A stretch of 64,000 nucleotides of DNA from Sphingobacteriaceae bacterium GW460-11-11-14-LB5 (GTDB lineage: Bacteria > Bacteroidota > Bacteroidia > Sphingobacteriales > Sphingobacteriaceae), in NCBI GenBank assembly GCA_002151545.1, contig CP021237.1:2170001-2234000 (forward strand). Reading direction: 5' to 3'. The notes beneath the pieces are model-generated. The model worked only from the letters and a program-made list of their open reading frames with translations, did no database searches and had not been told where the DNA came from. Both the position numbers and the translations under genes were made by a program. Numbering within the stretch: position 1 is the stretch's first letter; the number at the start of each line of letters is the position of its first letter. Shown one piece after another: positions 8,801-17,715 of the stretch.

Positions 8801-10328
8801 GCCTCACCACGATATTTATTCGATTGAAGATTTAGCCCAGCTAATTTTCGATTTGAAAAATGCCAACCGTGCTGCCAGAATCAATGTGAAACTGGTTTCA
8901 AAAGCTGGTGTAGGTACTATTGCAGCGGGTGTTGCTAAAGCACATGCCGATGTCATTCTGGTATCTGGTTTTGATGGCGGAACAGGCGCTTCTCCTTTAA
9001 CTTCTATCCAGCACGCTGGTTTACCATGGGAGTTAGGCTTGGCAGAAGCACACCAAACTTTAGTTAAAAATAAACTGCGTAACCGTATTGTGTTACAAAC
9101 AGATGGTCAGCTTAAAACCGGTAGAGATATCGCTATTGCAGCCTTATTAGGTGCTGAAGAATGGGGTGTTGCCACAGCAGCCCTGGTTACTTCAGGATGT
9201 ATTATGATGCGTAAGTGCCACTTAAATACTTGTCCGGTTGGCGTAGCTACACAAGATCCGGAATTAAGAAAACTATTTACTGGTGATGCAGACCACGTAG
9301 TGAACTTATTTTATTTCCTTGCGGAAGAATTACGTGAGATTATGGCTGAATTAGGTTTCAGAACCATCCACGAAATGATTGGTCAGGCTGATATTTTGAA
9401 AGTACGCGAATTACCTGCTGAAGACTGGAAACTGAAACACCTTGATTTATCAGCTATTTTATACAAAGCTGAAGAAAATGGTTTGCCTTTATTTAATACT
9501 GAAGGTCAGGATCATGGTTTAGATCAGGTTTTAGATCATAAGTTAATTGCTGCAGCACAACCTGCCATCGATCATAACGAGCCGGTATTTGCCAGCTTCG
9601 ATGTGAAAAATACCGACCGTGCGCTGGGTACCATGTTATCGAATGAAATCTCGAAAGTTCATTTAGGTGCTGGTCTACCTCCGGATACGATCAACTTTAA
9701 ATTTGTAGGTTCGGCCGGACAGAGTTTCGGTGCATTCAATACCCGTGGGGTAACCTTATCACTGGAAGGTGAAGCGAACGATTACGTAGGTAAAGGATTA
9801 TCGGGTGCCAGATTAGCCATTTATCCTTTCTCAAACTCAACCTTTATCCCTGAACAAAATATCATTATCGGTAACGTAGCCCTTTACGGTGCCACTTCTG
9901 GTGAGTTATTTGCCCGTGGTAAAGCAGGCGAACGTTTCGCCGTGCGTAACTCTGGTGCAACAGCCGTTGTTGAAGGAGTGGGTGATCACGGTTGTGAATA
10001 CATGACCGGTGGTGAAGTGCTGATTCTTGGTGATACCGGAAGTAATTTCGCTGCTGGTATGAGTGGTGGTGTGGCCTGGATTTATGATGCCAACGGAACT
10101 TTTGCACGCAAATGCAACAAGGAAATGGTTGATTTAGATCCGCTGCAAGCTGAAGATGAAGAGCGTATTTTAGCTTTACTTAAAACGCATATCCGCTTAA
10201 CGGACAGTAGAGTAGCTGAGTTTATCTTAAGCGATTGGAAAACTCAATCTGCTCATTTCGTAAAAGTATTCCCTAAAGAATACAAAGCAGTTTTAAGCAA
10301 ACGTAATCAACAAGTAAAAACACACTAG
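5829..10328 (+). CDS. gltB: Glutamate synthase large (alpha) subunit
   Basis: The 1499-residue protein hydrolyses glutamine at its N-terminal amidotransferase domain and channels ammonia to 2-oxoglutarate at an FMN site, making two glutamates. The domains run in the usual order: Ntn amidotransferase (to about 430), central domain, FMN-binding synthase domain (about 830-1200), and C-terminal beta-helix (GXGXG). Cys17 in DACGIGF becomes the catalytic N-terminal residue after propeptide removal. Cys1124, Cys1130 and Cys1135 (CX5CX4C) bind the 3Fe-4S cluster. It is followed 3 bp later by gltD, so the two are translated from one transcript. Confidence 0.98.
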   Translation: MEPNSGLYDAQFEHDACGIGFVAHVKGRKSHQIISDALTILENLDHRGACGAEPNTGDGAGIMIQIPHEFFYDECLKAGFSLPETNNYGVGMLFMPKDIRSREECRELIYRAAEKLGLEILGFRKVDVDTTDIGNMALSVEPEIEQVFIARPYAVAPGADFERKLYIFKNYLIKLIVNTVHGGKDFYIVSLSAQTIIYKGQLTSLQVRTYFTDLTDKRMVSALGLVHSRFATNTFPSWRLAQPFRFIAHNGEINTLQGNLNWFRAGVKSFASAYFTPEELDMLLPVIDETNSDSGCLDNVIELLLHSGRTLPHVLMMLVPEAWDGNEDMDPVKRAFYEFHATLMEPWDGPAAIAFTDGKLIGATLDRNGLRPSRYAITSDDRVIMGSEAGALAIDQSTVIEKGRLTPGKMFVVDMEQGRIISDNEIKEEVCGKSPYADWINRYQIRLEELPEPRVMFTGLSTESIFKYQQVFGYSREDVDLLLKPMAIEGKEPIGSMGTDTPLAILSKRPQHLSSYFKQLFAQVTNPPIDPIREKVVMSLASFMGSMGNLLEETPKQAHCVAIKHPILTNQELEKLRSIDTGVFQAKTLQTYFRADGKPGAMAKALDRLCRYAVDAVEDGFQVIVLTDRAIDSEHAAMPSLLAVSAVHHHLIRKGYRGAVGIVIEAGDIWEVHHFATLLGFGVTAINPYLALETINEFKEESGLSTEQLTKNYIYAVNSGLLKIFSKMGISTLQSYQGAQIFEILGLNKQVVNTYFTGAVSRIGGLGLDEIAKETLIKHHRSFGPLTQTENLLPAGGTYKFRRKGEAHLFNPQTIHLLQNATRKNDYNIFKQYSKLVNEQTQQAYTIRGLFEFNYSRPSVPLNEVESTEAILKRFATGAMSFGSISHEAHSTLAIAMNRIGGKSNTGEGGEDEMRYTKLPNGDSMRSAIKQVASARFGVTSYYLTNADELQIKMAQGAKPGEGGQLPGHKVDDWIAKVRHSTPGVGLISPPPHHDIYSIEDLAQLIFDLKNANRAARINVKLVSKAGVGTIAAGVAKAHADVILVSGFDGGTGASPLTSIQHAGLPWELGLAEAHQTLVKNKLRNRIVLQTDGQLKTGRDIAIAALLGAEEWGVATAALVTSGCIMMRKCHLNTCPVGVATQDPELRKLFTGDADHVVNLFYFLAEELREIMAELGFRTIHEMIGQADILKVRELPAEDWKLKHLDLSAILYKAEENGLPLFNTEGQDHGLDQVLDHKLIAAAQPAIDHNEPVFASFDVKNTDRALGTMLSNEISKVHLGAGLPPDTINFKFVGSAGQSFGAFNTRGVTLSLEGEANDYVGKGLSGARLAIYPFSNSTFIPEQNIIIGNVALYGATSGELFARGKAGERFAVRNSGATAVVEGVGDHGCEYMTGGEVLILGDTGSNFAAGMSGGVAWIYDANGTFARKCNKEMVDLDPLQAEDEERILALLKTHIRLTDSRVAEFILSDWKTQSAHFVKVFPKEYKAVLSKRNQQVKTH

Positions 10329-10331
10329 GCC

Positions 10332-11798
10332 ATGGGAAAAGTAACAGGATTTCAAGAATACGATAGAGTTGCGCCCACCAGAGAAGAGGCTGCAACACGT
10401 GTAAAACACTACGGTGAATTTTTAAATGATTTACCTTCACAAGAATTAAACAATCAGGCTGCCCGTTGTATGGATTGCGGCGTACCTTTCTGCCAGTCAG
10501 GCTGCCCATTGGGTAACGTGATACCAGAATTTAACGACGCTGTTTATCAAGGCAAATGGGAATTAGCGGCCAATATTTTATTAAGCACCAACAACTTTCC
10601 TGAATTTACAGGTAGAATTTGCCCTGCACCATGCGAATCAGCATGTGTATTAGGTATTAACCGCCCGCCGGTTTCTATCGAGGAAATTGAGAAACACATC
10701 ATCGAAATCGCTTTCGAAAAAGGATTTATCAAAGCAAAAGCACCATTAATCAGAACCGGTAAAAAAGTTGCTGTAATTGGTTCAGGTCCTGCAGGATTAG
10801 CTGCCGCTGCCCAGTTAAATAAAGTCGGACATGAAGTGACTGTTTTCGAACGTGACGATGCTCCAGGCGGTTTATTGAGATACGGTATTCCTGATTTTAA
10901 ACTACAGAAAAATGTAGTGGATCGCCGTATCGATTTAATGAAAGAAGAAGGTATTATTTTTAAATGTAATGCCAACGTAGGCGAGAATGTTGAAATAGGT
11001 ACTTTATTGCGCGATTTCAACGCCATTGTATTGGCTGGTGGTTCAACTATTCCACGCGATTTGCCAATTGATGGCCGTTCGGCTAAAGGTGTTCATTTTG
11101 CAATGGATTTCCTGAAACAACAAAATAAACGTGTGGCAAGCAGAGCTGTTGAAGCAGAAGATATTATGGCTACCGGTAAAAATGTAATCGTAATTGGTGG
11201 TGGTGATACCGGATCTGACTGTATTGGTACTTCGAACCGTCATGGTGCGAAGTCTGTGACGCAATTCGAGATTATGCCGATGCCGCCACAGGCACGTAAC
11301 GAGCATATGCCCTGGCCAAATTATCCAATGTTGCTAAAAAATACCTCTTCTCACGAAGAAGGTGCACAAAGGGCCTGGTCAGTAAATACAAAAAACTTTA
11401 TTGCTGATGAAAAAGGAAACCTTAAAGCCTTAAAAGTAGTCGATGTAGAATGGGAAATTGATGCAAACGGACGCCCGGTTACTTTTAAAGAAGTGGCAGG
11501 TACAGAAAGAGATCTTCCATGCGAACTGGTGCTTTTAGCAATGGGTTTCTTACATCCTCAAAAAGAAGGTTTAATTGAGAAATTAGGCGTAGAGTTAGAT
11601 AACCGCGGAAACGTAAAGGCATCTGAACACACCTATCAAACCAATATTGCCAAGATTTTTGCCGCAGGTGACGTTCGCCGCGGACAATCATTAGTAGTTT
11701 GGGCTATTTCAGAAGGTAGGGAAGCTGCCCGCAAGGTAGACGAATACTTAATGGGAACAACTAAACTGGCATCGAAAGATGCCGTTGCATACGCTTAG
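10332..11798 (+). CDS. gltD: Glutamate synthase small (beta) subunit
   Basis: The 488-residue flavoprotein passes electrons from NADPH to GltB. The N-terminal cysteine clusters that bind two 4Fe-4S centres are intact: Cys46, Cys49, Cys54, Cys58 and Cys97, Cys101, Cys105. The FAD Rossmann motif [10 protein letters not shown] starts at Gly150, the NADPH motif is GGGDTGSDC, and the late FAD motif is [17 protein letters not shown]. Length is normal. The 3-bp gap from gltB and the strong hairpin 25 bp after the stop define a two-gene operon. Confidence 0.97.
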   Translation: MGKVTGFQEYDRVAPTREEAATRVKHYGEFLNDLPSQELNNQAARCMDCGVPFCQSGCPLGNVIPEFNDAVYQGKWELAANILLSTNNFPEFTGRICPAPCESACVLGINRPPVSIEEIEKHIIEIAFEKGFIKAKAPLIRTGKKVAVIGSGPAGLAAAAQLNKVGHEVTVFERDDAPGGLLRYGIPDFKLQKNVVDRRIDLMKEEGIIFKCNANVGENVEIGTLLRDFNAIVLAGGSTIPRDLPIDGRSAKGVHFAMDFLKQQNKRVASRAVEAEDIMATGKNVIVIGGGDTGSDCIGTSNRHGAKSVTQFEIMPMPPQARNEHMPWPNYPMLLKNTSSHEEGAQRAWSVNTKNFIADEKGNLKALKVVDVEWEIDANGRPVTFKEVAGTERDLPCELVLLAMGFLHPQKEGLIEKLGVELDNRGNVKASEHTYQTNIAKIFAAGDVRRGQSLVVWAISEGREAARKVDEYLMGTTKLASKDAVAYA

Positions 11799-11823
11799 TA
11801 GGTTTTAAATTCTATATTTTTAG

Positions 11824-11851
11824 GGTCGTGGTTTGCACCACGACCTTTTTT
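11824..11851 (+). terminator. Terminator of gltBD
   Basis: GGTCGTGGT (11824-11832) and ACCACGACC (11837-11845) form a perfect 9-bp stem with a TTGC loop, followed by six T residues. Confidence 0.88.
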
Positions 11852-12066
11852 GCTTTGATAAATCTTTAGTTAATTCTCTGCCACGGAGGCACGGAGCTTA
11901 TTCCTTTAAGAAACATCGTCCTCGTTTACAACGAGGATGCAAGAGAATGGCGATTTTATCGCCCCTAGAATTCTTATTAAGCATTACAAATGCGAACCTC
12001 ACTAATCCTAGGTACAAACGAAGACTATTTGCAGAGAGATCTTACAGCTAGCTAGTTTAGGGCGGT

Positions 12067-12195
12067 CGTCATGCTGAACTTGTTTCAGCATCTATCATAC
12101 TGTTTAGTTGCTAATCATTTTTCGACACGGAAATTTCAGCATGAATACTTAACATATGATTATTAAATAGATCCTGAAATAAATTCAGGATGACG
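12067..12195. repeat. REP-type inverted pair (GTCATSCTGAA family)
   Basis: A forward unit at 12067-12093 (GTCATGCTGAA, loop, TTTCAGCATCT) faces a reverse unit at 12169-12195 (AGATCCTGAAA, loop, TTCAGGATGAC). Each unit is a short hairpin, and the pair can also fold together. It fills the spacer between the convergent ends of gltD and the DUF763 gene. The rest of 11852-12214 contains no gene I can support. Confidence 0.7.
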
Positions 12196-12214
12196 AATAT
12201 GCGAGAAAAATAGA

Positions 12215-13426
12215 TTAAAACAACTTCAATTGCTCATCTTTTGGTGGCTTCTCTTTTCCAAAAATGGTTCTGCCACCATATTTCCAGCTTTCCGCACGTT
12301 CTTTTTGAATTACTTTTTCAAAATCCATATTCGGAACAAAGTCTTTTTCTGCATTACGGGCAATTTGATGCAGCGATTTTATCGCTTGTTGTTTATTGGT
12401 ATTTCCAATCTTTGCTTTTTCAATGGCTTTCTGCAAAACACTGATGGTCTCATCATAAACGTTTACCGGAACAGGGAAGGGGTGTCCATCTTTACCGCCA
12501 TGCGCAAAAGAATAACGTGCAGGATCGGTAAACCGTGAAGGTGTACCGTAAATCACCTCACTTACTAAAGCCATTGATTGTAAAGTTCTTGGTCCCATGC
12601 CTTCAAGTAATAATAATTCCTCAAAATTACCCGGTTGTTTTTCCTGTGCCAGCCATAGTATACTTCCTAAACGTTTTAAATCGACATCTTTCGATTTTAC
12701 TTCATGATGATCGGGCATGACCAATTTTTGTATTTCACCAAGCATTCGAGTTGGTGATTCAGTTGTCATGCTCATCATACTCTGCCTTGTTTTATCGGCA
12801 TCGTTATCGGTTAGATTTAAAATCTGGCCTTGATTAATGCCACAAATACCCGTATGAGGCTCTTCTACAAAAGATTTTAAGTTTTCAGAATGCCAGTGGT
12901 ACCTTCTTGCTGTCGAGCTGCTATCGCTCATGCCTTGTTGCACCACGGCCCAATCGCCTTCGTTGCTTAAAATAAAACTATGAAGATACAGTTGAAAACC
13001 ATCTTGAATGGCTGTATTATCTACTTTTGCACTGAGTTTACTGGCCCGAACCAGCGCTGTTCCATTTAAGCCTGTTTGATCGGCAATTTTTAAAAGTTCG
13101 TTTGGGGTTTCCCTGCTGTATTTCCCTTTGCCTCCACAAATATAAATCCCCAGCTCTTTTGACAAGGGATTAATCGACTTCTTCAAAGCACCCATTACCG
13201 ATGTGGTAATTCCTGAGGAATGCCAGTCCATACCCATTACGGCGCCCAGGCTTTGAAACCAAAAAGGACTACTTAAACGGCGTATTACTTCTGCTTTACC
13301 ATATTCTAATAGTATCGCTTCGGTTATCGCTAAACCAAGTGTAGCCATACGCTGTGCCAGCCATGGTGGTACATGCCCATAATGTAGCGGTAAATCTGCG
13401 CTTCCTGATCTTTTCAATACTAACAA
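12215..13426 (-). CDS. DUF763 domain protein
   Basis: The 403-residue soluble protein opens with the DUF763 signature MLVLKRSGSADLPLHYGHVP and keeps the family's WHSSGITT and ICGGKGKYSRETP stretches. Near residues 275-290 a helix-hairpin-helix-like LLLEGMGPRTLQSMALVSE suggests nucleic acid binding. The biochemical role of DUF763 is not established; members occur in archaea and bacteria, and some sit near DNA repair genes. Ku lies 7 kb away, which is too far to argue linkage. It is monocistronic, with a REP pair beyond its 3' end. Confidence 0.85.
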   Translation of the reverse strand: MLVLKRSGSADLPLHYGHVPPWLAQRMATLGLAITEAILLEYGKAEVIRRLSSPFWFQSLGAVMGMDWHSSGITTSVMGALKKSINPLSKELGIYICGGKGKYSRETPNELLKIADQTGLNGTALVRASKLSAKVDNTAIQDGFQLYLHSFILSNEGDWAVVQQGMSDSSSTARRYHWHSENLKSFVEEPHTGICGINQGQILNLTDNDADKTRQSMMSMTTESPTRMLGEIQKLVMPDHHEVKSKDVDLKRLGSILWLAQEKQPGNFEELLLLEGMGPRTLQSMALVSEVIYGTPSRFTDPARYSFAHGGKDGHPFPVPVNVYDETISVLQKAIEKAKIGNTNKQQAIKSLHQIARNAEKDFVPNMDFEKVIQKERAESWKYGGRTIFGKEKPPKDEQLKLF

Positions 13427-13677
13427 ATTTAGTAAAATATTATTTAAAAAAAAGCATTATTTTATTGGCTATAGAAAGGACCTGACATTAATAAAAGCGA
13501 TTATCCGGTGTAAACTAAACTTGATTGGAGTGAGCATGCCGATTTTTTATCGGCATAAAACGGAAAGCAAGGCCGAACCTAACCTAAGAATTACCACTAT
13601 TGCTTTTCAGAAAAAACGATTGATGATATTTTTTGTTATTTTGAGGAACAATAATACTGGCGAAGACTCATTCATAC

Positions 13678-14781
13678 ATGCGGAAATTCTTACAACGTTT
13701 ACTCAGTACCTGGATTATTCGCATGTCGAATAAGTTTGGTTCAAGGCCTAACCGTAAACGCATCCACGCTGCTTTAAATAAACTGTACAAAACCATCAAT
13801 GCATCACCTGGGAAACGGGGACTTATTTTTGATGTTACCGATACAGATAAATTTATCATTTTATCGGATCAGCATAAAGGTGCCCGCGATTATGCCGATG
13901 ATTTCACCTTAGCTGAAAAGAATTACCTTAAGGCACTCGAATACTACAATCAACAGGATTTCCATTATATCAATTTGGGCGATAGCGAGGAACTTTGGGA
14001 GAATTTACTCGAATCTGTAATCAAGCACAATAAGGAAACTTTCGAAGCAGAAAAAGCTTTTATCTCAAAAAATCACTTCACTAAAATATTCGGCAACCAT
14101 GATTTATATTGGGATAATGATCCTTTAGCGGGATTTAACCTCAATAGAATTTACGGGACCAAAATCAGAATTTATGAAGGGGCAATTTTAAGAATGCCGC
14201 TTGGAGAAAGTAAACTTGATATTTTCTTAACCCACGGACATCAGGGCGATTTACAGAGTGATGGTAACTGGTTTAGCAAATGGTTTGTGAGTACGGTTTG
14301 GGCACCACTGCAATCGTATCTTCAAATTAATCCGAATACACCAGCGTACAGCAATCAACTTAAAACCGCACACAATGCACTAATGTACAACTGGGTAGCT
14401 GCAAAAAAGAATATGGCTTTAATTACCGGGCATACACACCAGCCGGTTTTCGCCTCATTAACACATCTGGAACGCATTTATATCAAACTGAATAAAGCCA
14501 AACGAGAAAAGAACACCGAAGATCTTGCGCTTTTAAATGCAGAACTTCATAAAGTGATAAAAGAAAGAGCCAAAACACCACGTATTGGCAAATATAAACC
14601 AGGCTACTTTAACAGCGGATGCTGTTGTTTTAGTGATGGCGATATGACAGGTATAGAAATCGAAAATGGCTTTATAAGATTAATAAAATGGTCGTACCAC
14701 AGAAATGCGATTCCTGAAAGAATTTTGCTTGAAGAAATGAAAATCAGCGAATTAGCAGATTTAAACCTATTTAATGGGTAA
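13678..14781 (+). CDS. Calcineurin-like metallophosphoesterase
   Basis: The 367-residue protein has the full dinuclear-metal motif series: Asp64-Gln65-His66 in SDQHKG (Gln in place of the commonest x of DxH), GDSEE (Asp102), GNHD (Asn140-His141-Asp142), THGHQGD (His186, His188) and GHTHQP near residue 256. These coordinate two metals for phosphoester hydrolysis. The substrate is unknown. There is no signal peptide, so it is probably cytosolic. The start could instead be the Met at residue 16 (13723), because the first 15 residues are not clearly conserved. Its 3' end overlaps the convergent histidine kinase gene by 15 bp. Confidence 0.85.
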   Translation: MRKFLQRLLSTWIIRMSNKFGSRPNRKRIHAALNKLYKTINASPGKRGLIFDVTDTDKFIILSDQHKGARDYADDFTLAEKNYLKALEYYNQQDFHYINLGDSEELWENLLESVIKHNKETFEAEKAFISKNHFTKIFGNHDLYWDNDPLAGFNLNRIYGTKIRIYEGAILRMPLGESKLDIFLTHGHQGDLQSDGNWFSKWFVSTVWAPLQSYLQINPNTPAYSNQLKTAHNALMYNWVAAKKNMALITGHTHQPVFASLTHLERIYIKLNKAKREKNTEDLALLNAELHKVIKERAKTPRIGKYKPGYFNSGCCCFSDGDMTGIEIENGFIRLIKWSYHRNAIPERILLEEMKISELADLNLFNG

Positions 14782-15858
14782 CATAACGTAAAATGTTGTA
14801 CCCAAATCTTTTCCTTTGCTTTCTACCCATAACTTTCCCTTGTGTATATCCACTAAAGCATTTACGGTGATTAACCCCAAACCATAAGTATTTTCATGAT
14901 CTGTAGCTACAGCACTTAAGGTGGCGAATTTTAAGAAAATTTTATCCAGATCTTCTTCTGTTAAACCTACACCATTATCTTTCACCTGAATGGTGACTTC
15001 ATTTTCTGAAGCCTGATGTGTGATGTGAATTTCCTTTCCGCCTGAAGAAAATTTAATGGCATTGTCGAGTAATTGGCTAAAAATGACCTTAAGTTTGTCA
15101 GCATCACCAAAAATTTCTACCGGCGCTCCAAAATCGATGATAACAGTTTGCTTTTTCAGTTTAAGCGCTAAATCTAAATTAAATTTTACCTCTTCGAGTA
15201 TTTCTTTCAGGTCAACCTTTGCTTTTTTAGGCTTAAAGGAATGGGCTTCCTTACGCGCTGAAATTAAAAGATTGTTCAGATTTTCGATTATCCTTTTAGA
15301 TTGCGTATTGATCTTATCCGCAATTAAACTTGTCCTTTCCTCAACACCAGGAATCCGTCCCAACAGTTCTGACTGTAAAGAAATGGTGGTCATGGGATTT
15401 TTAAGGTCGTGAACAAGCACATGTAAACGATCATCATAAGCCCTGAAAGTTCTTCTGATCGAAATCCTGGATTCGAGTTTCTCCGTTACCATATCTGCCA
15501 ATAACCCTAACATTTTAAGTTGCTGTGCTGTAGCCGCCTTAAATTCGATATCTGCCGCGTAAATCAAACCAAGCTCATAACCTTCAGGCGAGCTGATTGG
15601 CATAGAGGCAAAAAAAGTAAATGCATCATTTTTTAAAGGTAATCCGATAAATGATCCCAATTGAGCTTTCATAAAGAAGTCTCCATCTGTTTGAAAACCG
15701 ATACCCGCATTCGGAACATCGAATATTTCTGCAGCCAATTGTGCAATCTGATCAAAAGCCCTTTCTTCAGCTGTATCTAAAATCTCATAATATCTCAATT
15801 TTTCCAAACGCAAGGTTTCATCTGATGGAATCATGTTATCTGCTTTTTCGTAATGCAT
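14767..15858 (-). CDS. GAF-domain sensor histidine kinase
   Basis: The 363-residue kinase has no membrane segment. Residues 20-130 form a short GAF-like sensor (RYYEILDTAEERAFDQIAQLAAEIF is typical of GAF kinases). HisKA carries the phosphoacceptor His150 in HDLKNP. The HATPase_c domain has an N box (DNAIKFS), a G1 box (VKDNGVGL) and a G2 box (YGLGL). No response regulator is adjacent. The signal is unknown. The promoter region contains an exact 28-bp tandem duplication (15866-15921). The start could also be Met9. The gene ends inside the last 15 bp of the phosphoesterase gene. Confidence 0.9.
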   Translation of the reverse strand: MHYEKADNMIPSDETLRLEKLRYYEILDTAEERAFDQIAQLAAEIFDVPNAGIGFQTDGDFFMKAQLGSFIGLPLKNDAFTFFASMPISSPEGYELGLIYAADIEFKAATAQQLKMLGLLADMVTEKLESRISIRRTFRAYDDRLHVLVHDLKNPMTTISLQSELLGRIPGVEERTSLIADKINTQSKRIIENLNNLLISARKEAHSFKPKKAKVDLKEILEEVKFNLDLALKLKKQTVIIDFGAPVEIFGDADKLKVIFSQLLDNAIKFSSGGKEIHITHQASENEVTIQVKDNGVGLTEEDLDKIFLKFATLSAVATDHENTYGLGLITVNALVDIHKGKLWVESKGKDLGTTFYVMLPIK

Positions 15859-15865
15859 TAAGGTT

Positions 15866-15921
15866 TTAGTTTACTTATAAGGATGAATAGCTATTAGTTT
15901 ACTTATAAGGATGAATAGCTA
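15866..15921. repeat. Exact 28-bp tandem duplication in the kinase promoter
   Basis: Two identical 28-bp units (15866-15893 and 15894-15921) start with TTAGTTTACTTATAAGGATG and end in AATAGCTA. They lie immediately upstream of the minus-strand kinase ATG (15858), 8 bp away, and upstream of the divergent GH130 gene. Confidence 0.9.
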
Positions 15922-16044
15922 AAGGTAAAAATTATGCGTAAATACTGTAAATAATATAAACAATTAAGTCGTAAATTTCGTTAATATAAAGTTGGAGGAA
16001 ATAGGGCAGAAAGCGTTAAAATTACTACCAAAACAGTTTAGATA

Positions 16045-17511
16045 ATGAGATTATACATAGAACGTAAACCTGTTAAGGTTAACCCGGATACTAAAAGAGT
16101 TATTGCACGTTTTTTTTTTAACGGAGAGGAGAGAGCATTAGAAGTCATCAGGAAGGTTTTAGAGTTTTCAGATGAAAAAGTGTTTTCACTGATATCGCCC
16201 ATCTTACAGGAATATTCGAAAAGGCATCGCAACATCACTAAAATTTTAACCCGTCACTGCAAAAAATTAAAAAAGCAGTTTATTGCCCTGGGTACTGAAA
16301 TAGAAGATATTGATGAATACACCAAATTGCTAATTGGTGCCTATTTTACCCACGAATATTCTATTGAATCTGCCGCTTTTTTCAATCCGAGTATTGTAGA
16401 CGACCCTGATCAGACCGATCTGGTTGAAGGGGAAAAACGGGTAATCATCAGTTTTAGGGCTGTTGGAGAAGGCCACATTTCTTCTATTGTTTTCCGTCGT
16501 GCTTTAATTGATAAAAATAACAATATTCAGGTTTTACCTGTTGGAAATTACGTTGATGAAGCTGAAGTGGTAAAAAATGCCATTTACGTGAAGAAACTAT
16601 TCCTGAAAAAAGCAGCCTATGCGCAGATTGATCCTTCTGTATTGGAAGAAATTGAATCGAAACTGGATGATAAATTTGAATATACCAGCCTGAGTAATAT
16701 CATTAAAGATTCTAAAAGTCTGCACAAAGAAAATCCCGCACGTTTAATTGAATACGATAAAGTGCTCTGGCTGTCAGACACTTACCATACCATTTCATTT
16801 TCTAAAGATACAGATATCTCTGACCGTGTAATTTTTCCGATTTCAGAATTTGAGCGTAAAGGGATTGAAGATGCACGTTTTGTTAAGTTTATTAAAGATG
16901 ATGGCAAAGTATTATACTATGCAACCTATACCGCATTTGATGGTTCTTTGATTATTCCCAAACTGGTGCAAACCGAGGATTTCTACGAGTTTAAAGTGAT
17001 TCCGCTATATGGTGATGGTGCTCAGAATAAAAACCTGGCCCTATTTCCGCGAAAAATTAAAGGGAAATATGTGATGATGAGCCGGATAGACGGCTGGAAC
17101 AATTACCTGATGTTTTCTGATAAAGTGAATGTTTGGGAAAATCCAATCCTTTTAAAGCAACCGCGATATGATTGGGAATTGGTGCAGATTGGCAATTGCG
17201 GATCTCCGATTGAAACAGATAAAGGATGGATAGTAATTACACACGGTGTTGGCCCCATGCGCAGGTACTGTATTGGTGTAAGTTTATTGGATCTTGAAAA
17301 CCCGAGCATAGAAATTGGCCATTTAAAAGAACCATTAATTATTCCGAATAATGATGAACGCGAAGGTTATGTACCCAATGTGGTATATTCCTGCGGTTCG
17401 ATTATCAGCAATGGTGAATTGATTATTCCCTATGGCTTATCTGATTACAGTTCTTCGTTTGCGACGGTAAACCTCGAATTGTTACTGGCTAAATTACTGG
17501 AGAATAATTAA
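16045..17511 (+). CDS. Glycoside hydrolase family 130 (mannoside phosphorylase-like)
   Basis: The 488-residue protein has an N-terminal helical extension (about residues 1-170) and a five-bladed beta-propeller GH130 domain. The diagnostic GIEDARFVKF holds the putative catalytic acid Asp276. The phosphate-binding and sugar-contact stretches (RIDGWNNYLMFS, GNCGSPIETDKGW, THGVGPMRRYCIG) are present. GH130 enzymes phosphorolyse or hydrolyse beta-linked mannosides; the subfamily, and so whether it prefers beta-1,2 or beta-1,4 linkages, cannot be read by eye. No signal peptide is seen, so it is cytosolic. It converges on a two-domain glycosyltransferase gene, suggesting a shared mannoside pathway. 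Confidence 0.85.
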   Translation: MRLYIERKPVKVNPDTKRVIARFFFNGEERALEVIRKVLEFSDEKVFSLISPILQEYSKRHRNITKILTRHCKKLKKQFIALGTEIEDIDEYTKLLIGAYFTHEYSIESAAFFNPSIVDDPDQTDLVEGEKRVIISFRAVGEGHISSIVFRRALIDKNNNIQVLPVGNYVDEAEVVKNAIYVKKLFLKKAAYAQIDPSVLEEIESKLDDKFEYTSLSNIIKDSKSLHKENPARLIEYDKVLWLSDTYHTISFSKDTDISDRVIFPISEFERKGIEDARFVKFIKDDGKVLYYATYTAFDGSLIIPKLVQTEDFYEFKVIPLYGDGAQNKNLALFPRKIKGKYVMMSRIDGWNNYLMFSDKVNVWENPILLKQPRYDWELVQIGNCGSPIETDKGWIVITHGVGPMRRYCIGVSLLDLENPSIEIGHLKEPLIIPNNDEREGYVPNVVYSCGSIISNGELIIPYGLSDYSSSFATVNLELLLAKLLENN

Positions 17512-17660
17512 GATATAGCTTTCATCAGGCTAAATCATAAGTTGTAATTCCACCCGAAAGCTGTCACTACTACTTGTTGAGCATCTTACTGGTCATCAAA
17601 ACCCTGAAACAGATCAGGGTAAACGATCATTTTAACTCAATTTGTACAAGAAAATAACAC

Positions 17661-17695
17661 AAAAGGCTGATTCATTTCTGAACCCGCCTTTTTTA
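17661..17695 (+). terminator. Probable terminator after GH130
   Basis: AAAAGGC (17661-17667) pairs with GCCTTTT, followed by more T residues, with an inner TTCA/TGAA pairing in the 18-nt loop. Symmetric A and T tracts allow it to serve both convergent genes. Confidence 0.5.
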
Positions 17696-17715
17696 TTTCA
17701 GAGACAATTAAATAT

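Noticed and set aside
11833..12051. 72-codon frame after gltD
   Set aside because: It begins inside the gltBD terminator region and runs through repeats; composition is not coding-like.
13521..13733. 70-codon frame before the phosphoesterase
   Set aside because: It overlaps the real gene in another frame and shows no conserved motif.
15866..15921. Insertion-sequence target duplication
   Set aside because: The 28-bp copies are directly adjacent with no element between them.
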